Part shown: one piece after another, positions 1 to 9,590 of the stretch
How the letters are laid out: each line of letters starts with the position of its first letter
Position numbering within the stretch: the first letter of the stretch is position 1
From: NBLH01 sp050296515
GTDB taxonomy: Bacteria; Bacteroidota; Bacteroidia; Bacteroidales; NBLH01
DNA length: 64,000 nucleotides
Assembly: GCA_050296515.1 (NCBI GenBank)
Contig: JBNKRJ010000105.1
Coordinates: 4,956 to 68,955, forward strand
Direction of reading: 5' to 3'
The notes under the pieces: model-generated
Database searches by the model: none
Told to the model about the DNA's origin: nothing
The model's input: only the letters and a program-made list of their open reading frames with translations
Translations under genes and position numbers: made by a program

Positions 1-2073
1 GTTGTTTTTACTGATTTCCAAATATTTAATAAGTCGGTAAAAGCTGGCAAACCTTTCGAAAATCGAACAGTATTAACAAAATCAATTGTTTCGACTAATA
101 AGATTGTACTTAATCATTCGATGAATGTATTTTCAATTGAATTTGCTGCCTTAAACTTTTTTGTACCTGAAAAAGTGAAGTACAAATATATGTTACAGGG
201 ATTTGATAAAGACTGGGTTAACTCAAATGGAGGAGAACCAAAGGCAGTTTATACTAATTTAAATCCAGGAACTTATGTTTTTAAAGTAAAGGCTTGTAAT
301 AACGATGGAGTGTGGGATGATGCATATTCGCAGCTTCGTATTACCATACTGCCTCCTTTTTATGCTTCCCCAGTAGCATACCTTATCTACCTGGTAATTA
401 TTGTTGGGCTTGTTATTTATTTCAGGTATGCTATGTTGAAAAAAACTAGACTGAAATTCGAAATTGAGCAGGAAAGAATTCTGGCAAAGAGGAATCATGA
501 GCTGGATGAGATGAAGCTCAAATTTTTAACCAACGTAAGCCATGAATTCAGAACTCCTCTTACATTGATTCTGACACCTATTGAAAAACTGAGAAAAAAA
601 GAAACAGAATCGACAAAAATGAAACTGTTGGAAACAGTCGAAAGAAACGCCAATAATCTTCTTGAACTGGTCAATCAATTACTTGATTTTAGAAAGCTTG
701 ATTTGCATGGCTTAAAGTATAATCCGGCATATGGCGATATTGTTTCGTTTCTGAAAGATGTTTGTGAAAACTTTAAAGAAAGTTTTGAAAAGAAAAGTGT
801 TGAATTGATATTTAAAAGCAAACTTGATGAATTTTATTTCATGTTCGACAGGAATAAGCTTCAGAAGGTGATGATGAACCTGGTTTCAAACGCTTTAAAA
901 TTTACCAATCAGGGCGGAAAAGTAAGGGTGCTTGTAAAAAGTGAAATATTTGGCGATGCTGAGAATATCATTATTAAAGTAAAAGATACTGGTATTGGAA
1001 TTTCAGACGAGGAAAAGGATAAGATTTTTGAACGCTTTTATCAATCAAAAAACAACATTTCTCTGGGTGTTTCAGGTAGTGGTATTGGATTGAACCTGGC
1101 AAAGGAAATGGTTATTTTGCATGGTGGTGCAATACATGTTGAAAGTGAGCTTGGAAAGGGAGCTGAGTTTATTGTAACATTGCCAACAAAGTTTAAAGAA
1201 AAACTGGAGAATGTTGAAGAGGAAGATCAAAAGTTGACTAATGAGGACGCACAGAAACTAATATTAGTAGAACCAAAGAACGAGGAAAAGCCTGTAATAC
1301 TGCTTATTGAAGACAATTTTGATTTCAGGAATTTTATGAAAGAGTCTCTGGATGAGAATTATATTGTTCATGAAGCGAAGGATGGAATAGAAGGATTTGA
1401 CATGGTTCATAAAATCATCCCCGATTTGATCATCAGTGATGTAATGATGCCAAGGATGGATGGTCTTGAATTATGCAGAAAATTAAAAGGAGATATCCGT
1501 TCTTCGCACATTCCGCTAATTCTTTTGACCGCTCGAACTGCAGACGAAGACAAAATTAAAGGACTGGAAATAGGTGCAGATGATTATATTACCAAGCCAT
1601 TTAATATGGATCTGCTTTTGTTGAGAATTCAAAATGCGATGGACAGGCGCAAAAAAATTCAACAACAGTTTCAAAAGAATGTTTCCATTGAGACTTCCGA
1701 AGTTGAAGTTCCTTCGATGGAGGAAAAGCTGATAAAAAAAGCAGTAGCCTTTGTTGAGAAGAATATTGATGAACCCAAATTCTCAGTCGAAGATTTAAGT
1801 GCTGAATTGGGTATGAGCCGAGTATATCTGTATAAAAAGCTACTTGCTATAACAGGGAAAACACCAGTAGAGTTTATTCGAATAATTAGATTAAAACGGG
1901 GAGCACAATTACTTGAAAAAAGTAAAATGAATGTTGCTGAAGTTGCTTATGCAGTAGGGTTTAACAGTCCCCGGTATTTTAGCAAATATTTTAAAGACGA
2001 GTATGGAGTATTGCCCAAAGCTTATATGAAAATGTATGGTCGTCAAACAGACGATAGAATTGATATTACATAG
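1..2073 (+). CDS. Hybrid two-component regulator (HTCS), 5'-truncated by window edge
   Basis: The reading frame is open from base 1, so the true start lies upstream; the ATG at 121 is internal. The visible 690 residues show the end of a Y_Y_Y sensor domain (about 1-115), a transmembrane helix (about 126-142), a HisKA domain with phospho-acceptor His in NVSHEFRTP (His codon at 541), an HATPase domain with a DTGIGIS box, a receiver with phospho-acceptor Asp in IISDVMMP (Asp codon at 1438), and a C-terminal AraC-type helix-turn-helix. In known HTCS proteins a periplasmic propeller senses an oligosaccharide and the same chain binds DNA to switch on its PUL. The following GH2, GH43-like, GH31 and GH3 genes are the natural targets (inference). 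The propeller part is not visible. Confidence 0.95.
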   Translation, partial: VVFTDFQIFNKSVKAGKPFENRTVLTKSIVSTNKIVLNHSMNVFSIEFAALNFFVPEKVKYKYMLQGFDKDWVNSNGGEPKAVYTNLNPGTYVFKVKACNNDGVWDDAYSQLRITILPPFYASPVAYLIYLVIIVGLVIYFRYAMLKKTRLKFEIEQERILAKRNHELDEMKLKFLTNVSHEFRTPLTLILTPIEKLRKKETESTKMKLLETVERNANNLLELVNQLLDFRKLDLHGLKYNPAYGDIVSFLKDVCENFKESFEKKSVELIFKSKLDEFYFMFDRNKLQKVMMNLVSNALKFTNQGGKVRVLVKSEIFGDAENIIIKVKDTGIGISDEEKDKIFERFYQSKNNISLGVSGSGIGLNLAKEMVILHGGAIHVESELGKGAEFIVTLPTKFKEKLENVEEEDQKLTNEDAQKLILVEPKNEEKPVILLIEDNFDFRNFMKESLDENYIVHEAKDGIEGFDMVHKIIPDLIISDVMMPRMDGLELCRKLKGDIRSSHIPLILLTARTADEDKIKGLEIGADDYITKPFNMDLLLLRIQNAMDRRKKIQQQFQKNVSIETSEVEVPSMEEKLIKKAVAFVEKNIDEPKFSVEDLSAELGMSRVYLYKKLLAITGKTPVEFIRIIRLKRGAQLLEKSKMNVAEVAYAVGFNSPRYFSKYFKDEYGVLPKAYMKMYGRQTDDRIDIT

Positions 2074-2127
2074 AGTTTAAATCACAAGAAAAAAGTAACC
2101 AAAATCTATTCATAAAATACTTAAGAA

Positions 2128-4956
2128 ATGAAACATATTATTACCATTCTGCTGCTGGTGGTAGCAGTTCATTTTATGTCTGCACAGGAAAAATCCCGGG
2201 AAAAAACTTTATTTGATTTTAACTGGAGGTTTGCTTATGGTCATCCATATGATGCAGAACAAGACTATTCCCACGGAACGGCTTATTTTTCTTACATTAC
2301 CAAAACAGGAAATGGCGATGGTCCTGCAGCGTTTGATTTTGACGATCGTTCATGGCGTACATTGGACCTTCCTCATGATTGGGCTGTAGAACAGGGTTTT
2401 TCTGGTGATGCAAGCCACAGTCACGGGTATAAAACAGTAGGCCGTAAATTTCCTGAGACCAGTGTGGGATGGTATCGAAAAACATTCGAGATACCTGCTT
2501 CTGACAAGGGAAAGCGTATTTCTATTCAATTTGATGGAATTCATCGTGATTCAAGGGTATGGATAAATGGCTTCTACCTGGGCAATGAATCCAGTGGATA
2601 TTACGATATCAATTATGATTTGACACCTTACTTAAATTATGGTGGGCAAAATGTTATAGCAGTGCGGGTTGATGTTACTCTGGAAGAAGGCTGGTTCTAC
2701 GAAGGTGCGGGGATTTACCGCCATGTTTGGTTAACCAAAACGAATCCTCTGCACGTAGCCTGCAATGGCACTTTTGTAAAATCAGAAGTGAAAGATAATT
2801 ATGCTCTCTTAACAATTGAAACAGAGATTGGTAACGATTTTTATTCCGGTAAAAGTTTTAAGCTGGTTCACCATGTTATTGATCCTAAAGGGGATAAGGT
2901 AGCATCAAATACTGATGAGAGTTATTCAGTGAATGCTTATTCTTCGTTATTTGTTCACTCAAAAGTAGAAGTTAAAAATCCAATGCTCTGGTCGCTTGAA
3001 TCCCCTAACCTTTATAAGCTTGAAACACAGTTAATAAACAATGGAAAGGTGGTGGATGAGTATGAAACGACCTTTGGTATTCGCACCATTAAATTTGATC
3101 CTGACAAGGGATTTTTCTTAAACGGTGAGCATGTTAAAATAAAAGGAACCTGCAACCACCAGGATCATGCAGGAGTTGGGACAGCTATCCCGGATGCTTT
3201 GCAGGAATATAGAATACTTCGCTTAAAAAGCATGGGAAGTAATGGATACAGGACAGCCCATAATCCGCCAACGCCAGAACTACTGGATGCCTGCGATAAA
3301 TTAGGCATGTTGGTAATGGATGAAAACCGCTTGTTATCAACCGCACCTGGTGCAATGGACAGGCTTGCCCGCATGATTAAGCGTGATCGCAATCATCCTT
3401 GCGTTGTAGTTTGGAGTTTGGGGAATGAAGAGTGGTCTGTAGAAGGAAATGAAAAAGGATCGCTGATTAGCAATGAATTACAGGCATTTGCCAAAAAACT
3501 TGATAATACCCGTCCGTATACCCTGGCTGAAAGTGGTGGCTGGGGGCATGGTGATGTTGGCCTTGATATGATTGGCTTTAATTACCTGAAGCATGGAAAC
3601 GCAAATGAACATCACAAACGTTTCCCTCAACAATTGTGCATAGGTAGTGAAGAAAGCAATACACAAGGAACCAGAGGTATTTATTTTGATGATATTGAAA
3701 ACGGGCGCATGGCTTATGTTGATCGTAGTCCGGGTGGTACTCGTATCGAATACGGATGGAACTTTTATGATGAACATCCTTACCTTTCAGGCTTGTTCAT
3801 TTGGACAGGTTTCGATTATCGTGGGGAGCCCAATCCATTAGTCTTTCCTGCGGTATCCTCACAATTTGGAATTTTGGATATGTGTGGATTTCCTAAAGAA
3901 CCTTACTATTATTTGCGCTCATGGTGGAGAGCCGAAGATTTCATCAAAATTACCCCCCATTGGAATTGGCAGGGGAAGGAAGGCGACACCATTCAGGTTC
4001 GTGTTAACAGCAATTGCGAAGAGGTAGAATTATACCTGAATAAAAAACTTCTTGGAAGGCAGTTGATGAAAAGAAATGGCCTTCTGAACTGGTTTGTGCC
4101 TTATAAATCAGGTAGTTTGGTGGCCAAAGGATACAAAAAAGGAAAGCTGGTTATTGAAGATAAAATTGAAACTACCGGGGAACCTCTGGCAATTAAATTA
4201 GAGGCAGATCGAAATAAAATTATGGCAAACAAGGATGATGTTTCAGTCATTACTGTAAGTGTAATTGATGGAAAGGGGCGTGAAGTTCCTGTTGCCAGCA
4301 ATGAAATTTCATTTGAAATTGAAGGGCCTGCAAAAATTATTGGTGTAGGCAATGGCGATCCTGCAAGTCACGAGCCGGATGTATTTATTGCCAAAGTAGA
4401 ACAATTACTCTTGGGAAATGGGAAAATAGCTGTAGTGAATGAGGATGATAGTCAGTCAATTATGCCGGATTTTAATGACGCTTCGTGGCCAGTTTATGTT
4501 AAAACTCAGGAACAGATGATTTATCCTCCTGAAAAAACAGTTGTTGCCCGAATTGAATTTGACATGCCTGAATTTAAAAATGAAACACAGGTTACTTTAT
4601 TCGCAAAAAGCCTGGCAATTGACCAAAGCATTTATTTAAATGGAAAGTTGATTGCTGCAAATATAAAACGCGATACACTGGAACAGGTATTCATATTGGA
4701 TCATCAACTTCTTAAACCAGGTAAAAATGTTTTGGCCTACAAAGGGAAAGCACTATACAAACGCACCGAATGGGAGGACTTAAATACAAATCCCGGATTA
4801 ATTCAAATAAAAACTCCTGCAGAACAATGGAAAAGAAAACTATTTAATGGATTGGCACAAGTAATTGTCCAATCTAAAAGTTCGTCCGGAGAAATAGTTT
4901 TAAAGGCTTCTTCGCCCGGGCTGAAAGATGCGGCGATAAAAATCATTTCAAAATAA
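2128..4956 (+). CDS. GH2 family beta-galactosidase-like secreted enzyme
   Basis: A 942-residue protein with a signal peptide (about 1-19, ending SAQ). It has the GH2 order: sugar-binding sandwich (about 25-210), immunoglobulin-like domain, TIM barrel (about 320-600), then extra C-terminal sandwich domains including a DUF4982-like stretch. The acid/base Glu is E434 in WSLGNEEW. The probable nucleophile is E508 in IGSEESN. GH2 members of this length remove terminal beta-galactose or similar residues in the periplasm. It begins 55 bases after the regulator and 19 bases before the broken GH43-like gene. With neighbouring GH31 and GH3 it would fit removal of galactose from xyloglucan side chains, but the substrate is inferred from context only. 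Confidence 0.88.
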   Translation: MKHIITILLLVVAVHFMSAQEKSREKTLFDFNWRFAYGHPYDAEQDYSHGTAYFSYITKTGNGDGPAAFDFDDRSWRTLDLPHDWAVEQGFSGDASHSHGYKTVGRKFPETSVGWYRKTFEIPASDKGKRISIQFDGIHRDSRVWINGFYLGNESSGYYDINYDLTPYLNYGGQNVIAVRVDVTLEEGWFYEGAGIYRHVWLTKTNPLHVACNGTFVKSEVKDNYALLTIETEIGNDFYSGKSFKLVHHVIDPKGDKVASNTDESYSVNAYSSLFVHSKVEVKNPMLWSLESPNLYKLETQLINNGKVVDEYETTFGIRTIKFDPDKGFFLNGEHVKIKGTCNHQDHAGVGTAIPDALQEYRILRLKSMGSNGYRTAHNPPTPELLDACDKLGMLVMDENRLLSTAPGAMDRLARMIKRDRNHPCVVVWSLGNEEWSVEGNEKGSLISNELQAFAKKLDNTRPYTLAESGGWGHGDVGLDMIGFNYLKHGNANEHHKRFPQQLCIGSEESNTQGTRGIYFDDIENGRMAYVDRSPGGTRIEYGWNFYDEHPYLSGLFIWTGFDYRGEPNPLVFPAVSSQFGILDMCGFPKEPYYYLRSWWRAEDFIKITPHWNWQGKEGDTIQVRVNSNCEEVELYLNKKLLGRQLMKRNGLLNWFVPYKSGSLVAKGYKKGKLVIEDKIETTGEPLAIKLEADRNKIMANKDDVSVITVSVIDGKGREVPVASNEISFEIEGPAKIIGVGNGDPASHEPDVFIAKVEQLLLGNGKIAVVNEDDSQSIMPDFNDASWPVYVKTQEQMIYPPEKTVVARIEFDMPEFKNETQVTLFAKSLAIDQSIYLNGKLIAANIKRDTLEQVFILDHQLLKPGKNVLAYKGKALYKRTEWEDLNTNPGLIQIKTPAEQWKRKLFNGLAQVIVQSKSSSGEIVLKASSPGLKDAAIKIISK

Positions 4957-4974
4957 CTCTAAAAAAACAAATCC

Positions 4975-6838
4975 ATGAAATTCTTTATCCTAAGTCTTTT
5001 ACTTTTGGTTTTGCTGATGGGATGTAGGAATGAAACTGAAGTAATTGAAAACCCGGTTAAAACCTTCTGCAATCCCATCAACATAAATTATCGGTTTTGT
5101 CTTGATAAACCATCCAGAAGAGAAGCTGCTGATCCGACAGTTATTTTGTTTCAAGATAAATATTTGCTATTTACTTCTAAATCAGGAGGATATTGGTGCT
5201 CGGATGACTTGTTGGAATGGGATTTTATTGAGACAAATGAAATCCCGATTGAAGATTATGCTCCAACGGCAATTGTTTTGGAAGATACAGTATATTTTAT
5301 GGCCTCTTCTTATGAAAAAAACACCATTTATAAATCTGCTGACCCATTAAGTGGAAAATGGCAAATTGCATTGGATTCATTGGAAATCCCAACATGAGAT
5401 CCTGCTTTTTTTCAGGATGAGGATAATCGATTGTATTTATATTGGGGCTGTTCGAATGAAAATCCGATTTATGGTGTGGAATTGGATTACAAGAATAATT
5501 TTTCGTTTATTGGAGAACCAAAAGAACTAATTCATGCCAACCCTTCAGAACATGGCTGGGAGGTTCCGGGGGATTACAACACAAGAAAAGAGACCAATCC
5601 ATGGATTGAAGGTGCCTGGATAAATAAGTACAAAGACAAATATTATCTTCAATATTCCGGACCCGGGACTGAGTTTAAAAGTTATTCGGATGGAGTATAC
5701 ATTGCTGATAACCCATTAGGACCTTATACAATTCAACAACATAATCCATTTGCATACAAGCCGGAAGGTTTTGCAGCAGGGGCAGGGCATGGAAGCACAT
5801 TTAAGGATAAATCCGGCAATTACTGGCACATTGGAACAGCCACCATTTCGATAAAACATATGTTTGAAAGGAGACTGATGTTATTCCCGACTCGACAAGG
5901 ATGGAATCATGCATGCTTCCACCAGATTTGCTGATTATCCTCTTCAAATGCCAGATGGAAAGGCAAATACATTTGAAGACTATTTCCCGGGATGGATGCT
6001 ACTCTCCTATAATAAAAAGGTGGAAGTCTCTTCGTCAATAGATACTTTATTATCAAAAAATATTACGGATGAAACCCTCATAGAGGGATTTATATAGAAT
6101 TTAATCACTTTACAAAAGAGTATGTTTAACCTTGCAAAGCTCATGAACTCCATATAAATAGTTTAAGAAAAGTGAATAAATTTCAACAACTTAACTAAAG
6201 TTTAAACAAGTGAAAACATAAGAACCTACTGGGCGGCACAAAGTGGCGACAGTAGTGAATTCGTAATCATTGACTTAGGTGAAAATTATGATGTTTACGC
6301 TGTTCAGGTAAATTTTGCAGAGCACCATACTGAGATTTACGGAAGGCAAGCAGGACTCAGGCATCGATATATTCTGGAGACTTCATATGACGGCAAAACC
6401 TGGTCTGTTTTGAGTGAAAAATCACGGAATGCAACGGATAATGTTCATGTTTATAGTCAATTAAGAGAAAAAGTAAATTGCAGGTATGTAAGAATAAAAA
6501 ATAGGGAAGTACCAGGTGGTAATTTTGCACTCAGTGGGTTACGTGTGTTTGGCAAAGGAAATGGGAAAATACCAAACGTTCTTGAGAATTTTACGGTAAA
6601 AAGGAATCAGGATGATAAACGAAGTGTTCATTTAAATTGGAAACGGTCAACAGGTGCAACTGGTTATAATATCTGCTATGGCACAAATAAAAATAAGCTA
6701 TACCAACATTATACTGTTTACTCAGATACTTCGCTCGAAATAAATAGCCTCAATGTTAACCAAGCGTATTATTTTGCTATTGATGGATTTAATGAGAATG
6801 GCATTTCTCAAAAAAGTCCTGTAGTGATTGGTGATTGA
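4975..6838 (+). pseudogene. GH43-like lipoprotein with F5/8C and FN3 domains, broken by stop, frameshift and repeat insertion
   Basis: The start has a lipoprotein signal (LLLVLLMGC). A five-bladed propeller of GH43 type follows, with AADPTV near its start. A TGA at 5395-5397 interrupts the frame; the same frame resumes directly with DPAFFQDEDN, as if TGG (Trp) had become TGA. Near 5890-5900 the frame shifts: FPTR is followed in another frame by DKDGIMHASTRFADYP. At about 6073-6214 a copy of an interspersed repeat interrupts TDE, and the frame resumes with NIRTYWAAQSGDSS, an F5/8 type C (discoidin-like) domain, then an FN3 domain (about 6590-6830). The insert length is close to 141, so frame is kept. 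Intact relatives act as arabinofuranosidases or similar exo-enzymes. This copy is very unlikely to be functional. Confidence 0.9.
6073..6214. repeat. Interspersed repeat family A, copy 1 (inside GH43-like pseudogene)
   Basis: Begins with GAAACCCTCAT followed by AGAGGG and ends with TTTAAACAAGTGAAAA. It matches 22840-23040 over both ends and lacks an internal stretch of about 55 bases seen there. The flanking coding sequence rejoins across it. Exact ends are uncertain by a few bases because the element starts with GA-A bases that also fit the host codon GAA. Confidence 0.85.
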
Positions 6839-6928
6839 TTTAATTCATTTTTCTTTTAATGTGCAGAAATGCAGGCGTTTGTTGGTGTTGAGGTTGATAG
6901 GTTTACATTCTATCATGAATCATTAACA

Positions 6929-6953
6929 TAACAGACATACCTGTCGTCTGTTA
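6929..6953. promoter_or_regulatory. Inverted repeat upstream of GH31, possible operator
   Basis: TAACAGAC and GTCTGTTA form a perfect 8-base inverted repeat separated by 9 bases, 53 bases before the GH31 start codon. No T-run follows, so it is not a typical terminator. A binding site for a dimeric regulator such as the HTCS is a guess. Confidence 0.35.
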
Positions 6954-7005
6954 CCAATATACCTTTGTTTTTACCTAATTAGTAACCCAAAAAAATATTG
7001 GAGAA

Positions 7006-9393
7006 ATGAATATTTTAAAGAAATCAATTGCTGGCGTGTTAAGTATTTTATTTTTTACGAATACTATACATGCCCAAATACAAAATACAGGGATGTTGAA
7101 TGAGCCTGTAGACATTAGTGCAGATTTTTCTAGTTTTAAGAATACCTATTATTTTGCCGATGAATTGGCGAGTTTTAATCCTAAAACAGGGAGTGGAGAG
7201 GTTATTTATAAGCGATATGAATTTGTTACAAGATTGGCTTTCAATAATATGCTTTCTGTTTTGAAACCAGTAAATCCTAATGAATTTCCAACTGTTGAAT
7301 ACGAAGCTTCTCCGAAATTGCCATTTTCTATTGAGTTTGTTAGTCCGAAAACAATTAGGTTAAGAATGCAATCCGGATTGGAAGTTGGAAAAGAAGAGCC
7401 ATCCTTAATGTTAGTAAACGGCAAAGCACCGAAAGATGATAGTTGGAACTATTCATTTGAGAATGGTCAGCATATTTATAAAAGCGAATTCGGGAAGGTT
7501 GTTGTTTCTGTTAAGCCCTGGAGAGTTGCGTTTTATGATGCAAATGGTAAATTGCTAACGCAAACCAATCATCATGTTGATAATGTGGAAGCCACATATA
7601 CTCCAATTATGCCTTTTGCTTTTGTCAGAAGAGCAAATGATTATTCCCGAAGTTATAATGCCGCTTTTTCCTTAGAACCGGGTGAAAAATTATTTGGTTG
7701 CGGAGAATCTTACACCGAATTTAATAAAAGAGGGCAAAGGGTGGTTTTATGCACGGATGATGCAAACGGAATCCAAAACGAAACCATGTACAAACCCATT
7801 CCGTTTTTCCTAAGTAGCAGGGGATACGGAATGTTCATGCATACAACAACTCCCATCACCTGTGATTTTGGAAAATACTTTAGCGGAGTTAACTCCCTGA
7901 TGATTGGTGATGAATCGTTGGATTTATTCATTTTTCTGGGGGAACCAAAGGATATTCTAGATGAATACACAAATCTTACAGGAAAAGCTGCAATGCCTCC
8001 GCTTTGGTCATTTGGGTTTTGGATGAGCCGAATCACCTATTTTTCAGAAAAAGAAGGCAGAGAAGTTGCTAAAAAGCTGCGCGACAATAAAATACCTTGT
8101 GATGTTATCCATTTTGATACCGGATGGTTCGAAACGGACTGGCAGTGCGATTACCAGTTCTCCAAATCAAGGTTTGAGGATCCGGCGAAAATGATAAAAG
8201 ATTTAAAAAAGCAGGGATTTGAAATTAGTTTATGGCAATTGCCCTACTTTGTGCCTAAAAACGTACTTTTTAAAGAAATTATAGACAAAGGATTATTTGT
8301 AAAAAATCCCAAAGGTAATTTAACCTACGAGGATGCAGTGCTTGATTTCTCTAATCCAAAAACAGTTGAATGGTACCAGGATAAAATCGGAGGACTTCTT
8401 AAACTTGGAGTGGGGGCCATAAAAGTCGATTTTGGCGAAGCAGCTCCTTATAATGGAATTTACGCATCGGGGAAAACCGGATTTTATGAGCATAATTTAT
8501 ATCCATTACGATATAATAAGGCAGTGGCTGAAATAACAAAAGAACTTAAAGGTGAGCAGATTATGTGGGCCCGTAGTTCATGGGCTGGTAGCCAGCGATA
8601 TCCGGTGCATTGGGGTGGCGATCCTGCCAATACAAATTCTGCCATGGCTTCAACTCTCAGAGGGGGCCTATCGATTGGTCTTAGCGGTTTCTCTTTCTGG
8701 AGCCATGATATTGGCGGGTTTGTGTTAAAAACACCGGAAGATATTTACCGACGATGGACACCCTTTGGAATGTTAACTTCGCATGTCAGGAGCCACGGAG
8801 CACCACCAACTGAACCATGGGAATACGGTAAATCATTTATGGATGCCTTTCGAAAAGCGGCAAACATGAGGTATGAGTTAATGCCATATATCTATGCTCA
8901 GGCGAAAAAATGTACTCAGACTGGTCTGCCAATGATGAGGGCACTGTTTATTGAATTTCCCAACGATCCGGGATCCTGGTTAATCGATAATGAATATTTA
9001 TTTGGTTCGGATATTTTGGTGGCTCCATTGTTTGATGACGAAAAAGAAAGGGATGTGTATCTTCCTACAGGAATTTGGATTGATTATCAAACTGGTAAAA
9101 GCTATAAAGGTGGATGGCACAAAATTGAGGCAGGTGAAATACCGATTGTAATGCTGGTCAGGGATGGAAGTATTATACCTAAAATAAAACTGGCACAATC
9201 AACCAAACAAATGGATTGGACTGAATTACAATTAAAACCGTTTCTTTCTGAAACAAATAGTGCTAAGGGGTTTGTTTGTTTACCATCAGACAATATTTTA
9301 AGAGAAATTGAAATGAAAAATACAAATGGGGAGTTGGTCATTGAAAAAAAAGAAACCAACCCTCATATAAAGATGCTTATTGTTAATGATTAA
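7006..9393 (+). CDS. GH31 alpha-xylosidase-like enzyme
   Basis: A 795-residue secreted protein (signal about 1-23, ending HAQ). It has a GH31 N-terminal sandwich, a TIM barrel (about 320-650) and C-terminal sandwiches. The nucleophile is D475 in IKVDFGEA; the acid/base is D539 in VHWGGDP. The phrases WARSSWAGSQ and FWSHDIGGF are typical of YicI-like alpha-xylosidases rather than alpha-glucosidases. It would remove alpha-1,6-xylose from the non-reducing end of xyloglucan oligosaccharides in the periplasm. It lies between the broken GH43-like gene and GH3. An insertion repeat and a terminator follow it, so GH3 may be transcribed separately. Confidence 0.88.
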   Translation: MNILKKSIAGVLSILFFTNTIHAQIQNTGMLNEPVDISADFSSFKNTYYFADELASFNPKTGSGEVIYKRYEFVTRLAFNNMLSVLKPVNPNEFPTVEYEASPKLPFSIEFVSPKTIRLRMQSGLEVGKEEPSLMLVNGKAPKDDSWNYSFENGQHIYKSEFGKVVVSVKPWRVAFYDANGKLLTQTNHHVDNVEATYTPIMPFAFVRRANDYSRSYNAAFSLEPGEKLFGCGESYTEFNKRGQRVVLCTDDANGIQNETMYKPIPFFLSSRGYGMFMHTTTPITCDFGKYFSGVNSLMIGDESLDLFIFLGEPKDILDEYTNLTGKAAMPPLWSFGFWMSRITYFSEKEGREVAKKLRDNKIPCDVIHFDTGWFETDWQCDYQFSKSRFEDPAKMIKDLKKQGFEISLWQLPYFVPKNVLFKEIIDKGLFVKNPKGNLTYEDAVLDFSNPKTVEWYQDKIGGLLKLGVGAIKVDFGEAAPYNGIYASGKTGFYEHNLYPLRYNKAVAEITKELKGEQIMWARSSWAGSQRYPVHWGGDPANTNSAMASTLRGGLSIGLSGFSFWSHDIGGFVLKTPEDIYRRWTPFGMLTSHVRSHGAPPTEPWEYGKSFMDAFRKAANMRYELMPYIYAQAKKCTQTGLPMMRALFIEFPNDPGSWLIDNEYLFGSDILVAPLFDDEKERDVYLPTGIWIDYQTGKSYKGGWHKIEAGEIPIVMLVRDGSIIPKIKLAQSTKQMDWTELQLKPFLSETNSAKGFVCLPSDNILREIEMKNTNGELVIEKKETNPHIKMLIVND

Positions 9394-9409
9394 TTAGTAA
9401 GATTCTAAG

Positions 9410-9506
9410 GTAGTTTATATCAATTGCAAATTAATTTTACTCGCTTCGCTTATGAAGGTAAACAAATTGATTTTCAGAACGTAGCCTCAAATTGGTGTAA
9501 ACTATC
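9410..9506. repeat. Interspersed palindromic repeat family D, copy 1
   Basis: Ends are TAGTTTATATCAATTG and CAAATTGGTGTAAACTA, an imperfect terminal inverted repeat. The inside includes TCGCTTCGCTTATGAAGG and AAACAAATTGATTTTC, also found in the copies near 33903 and 54576. Confidence 0.75.
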
Positions 9507-9532
9507 TAATAAACATATTAATTAGTTTTCTT

Positions 9533-9571
9533 AGGGAAAGTCCACTTGTAGTGGATCCTTCCCTTTTTTCA
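9533..9571 (+). terminator. Rho-independent terminator between GH31 and GH3
   Basis: AGGGAAAGTCCACT pairs with AGTGGATCCTTCCCT around a 3-base loop, followed by a run of T. It ends about 20 bases before the GH3 start, so it may terminate the GH31 transcript or act as an attenuator in front of GH3. Confidence 0.75.
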
Positions 9572-9590
9572 AAAATTATCTTTTGGGACA

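Noticed and set aside
5395..5397. Possible reading of TGA as tryptophan
   Set aside because: Only this one gene shows it, and the same gene has a frameshift and an insertion. All intact genes here end normally, some at TGA. Recoding is not supported.
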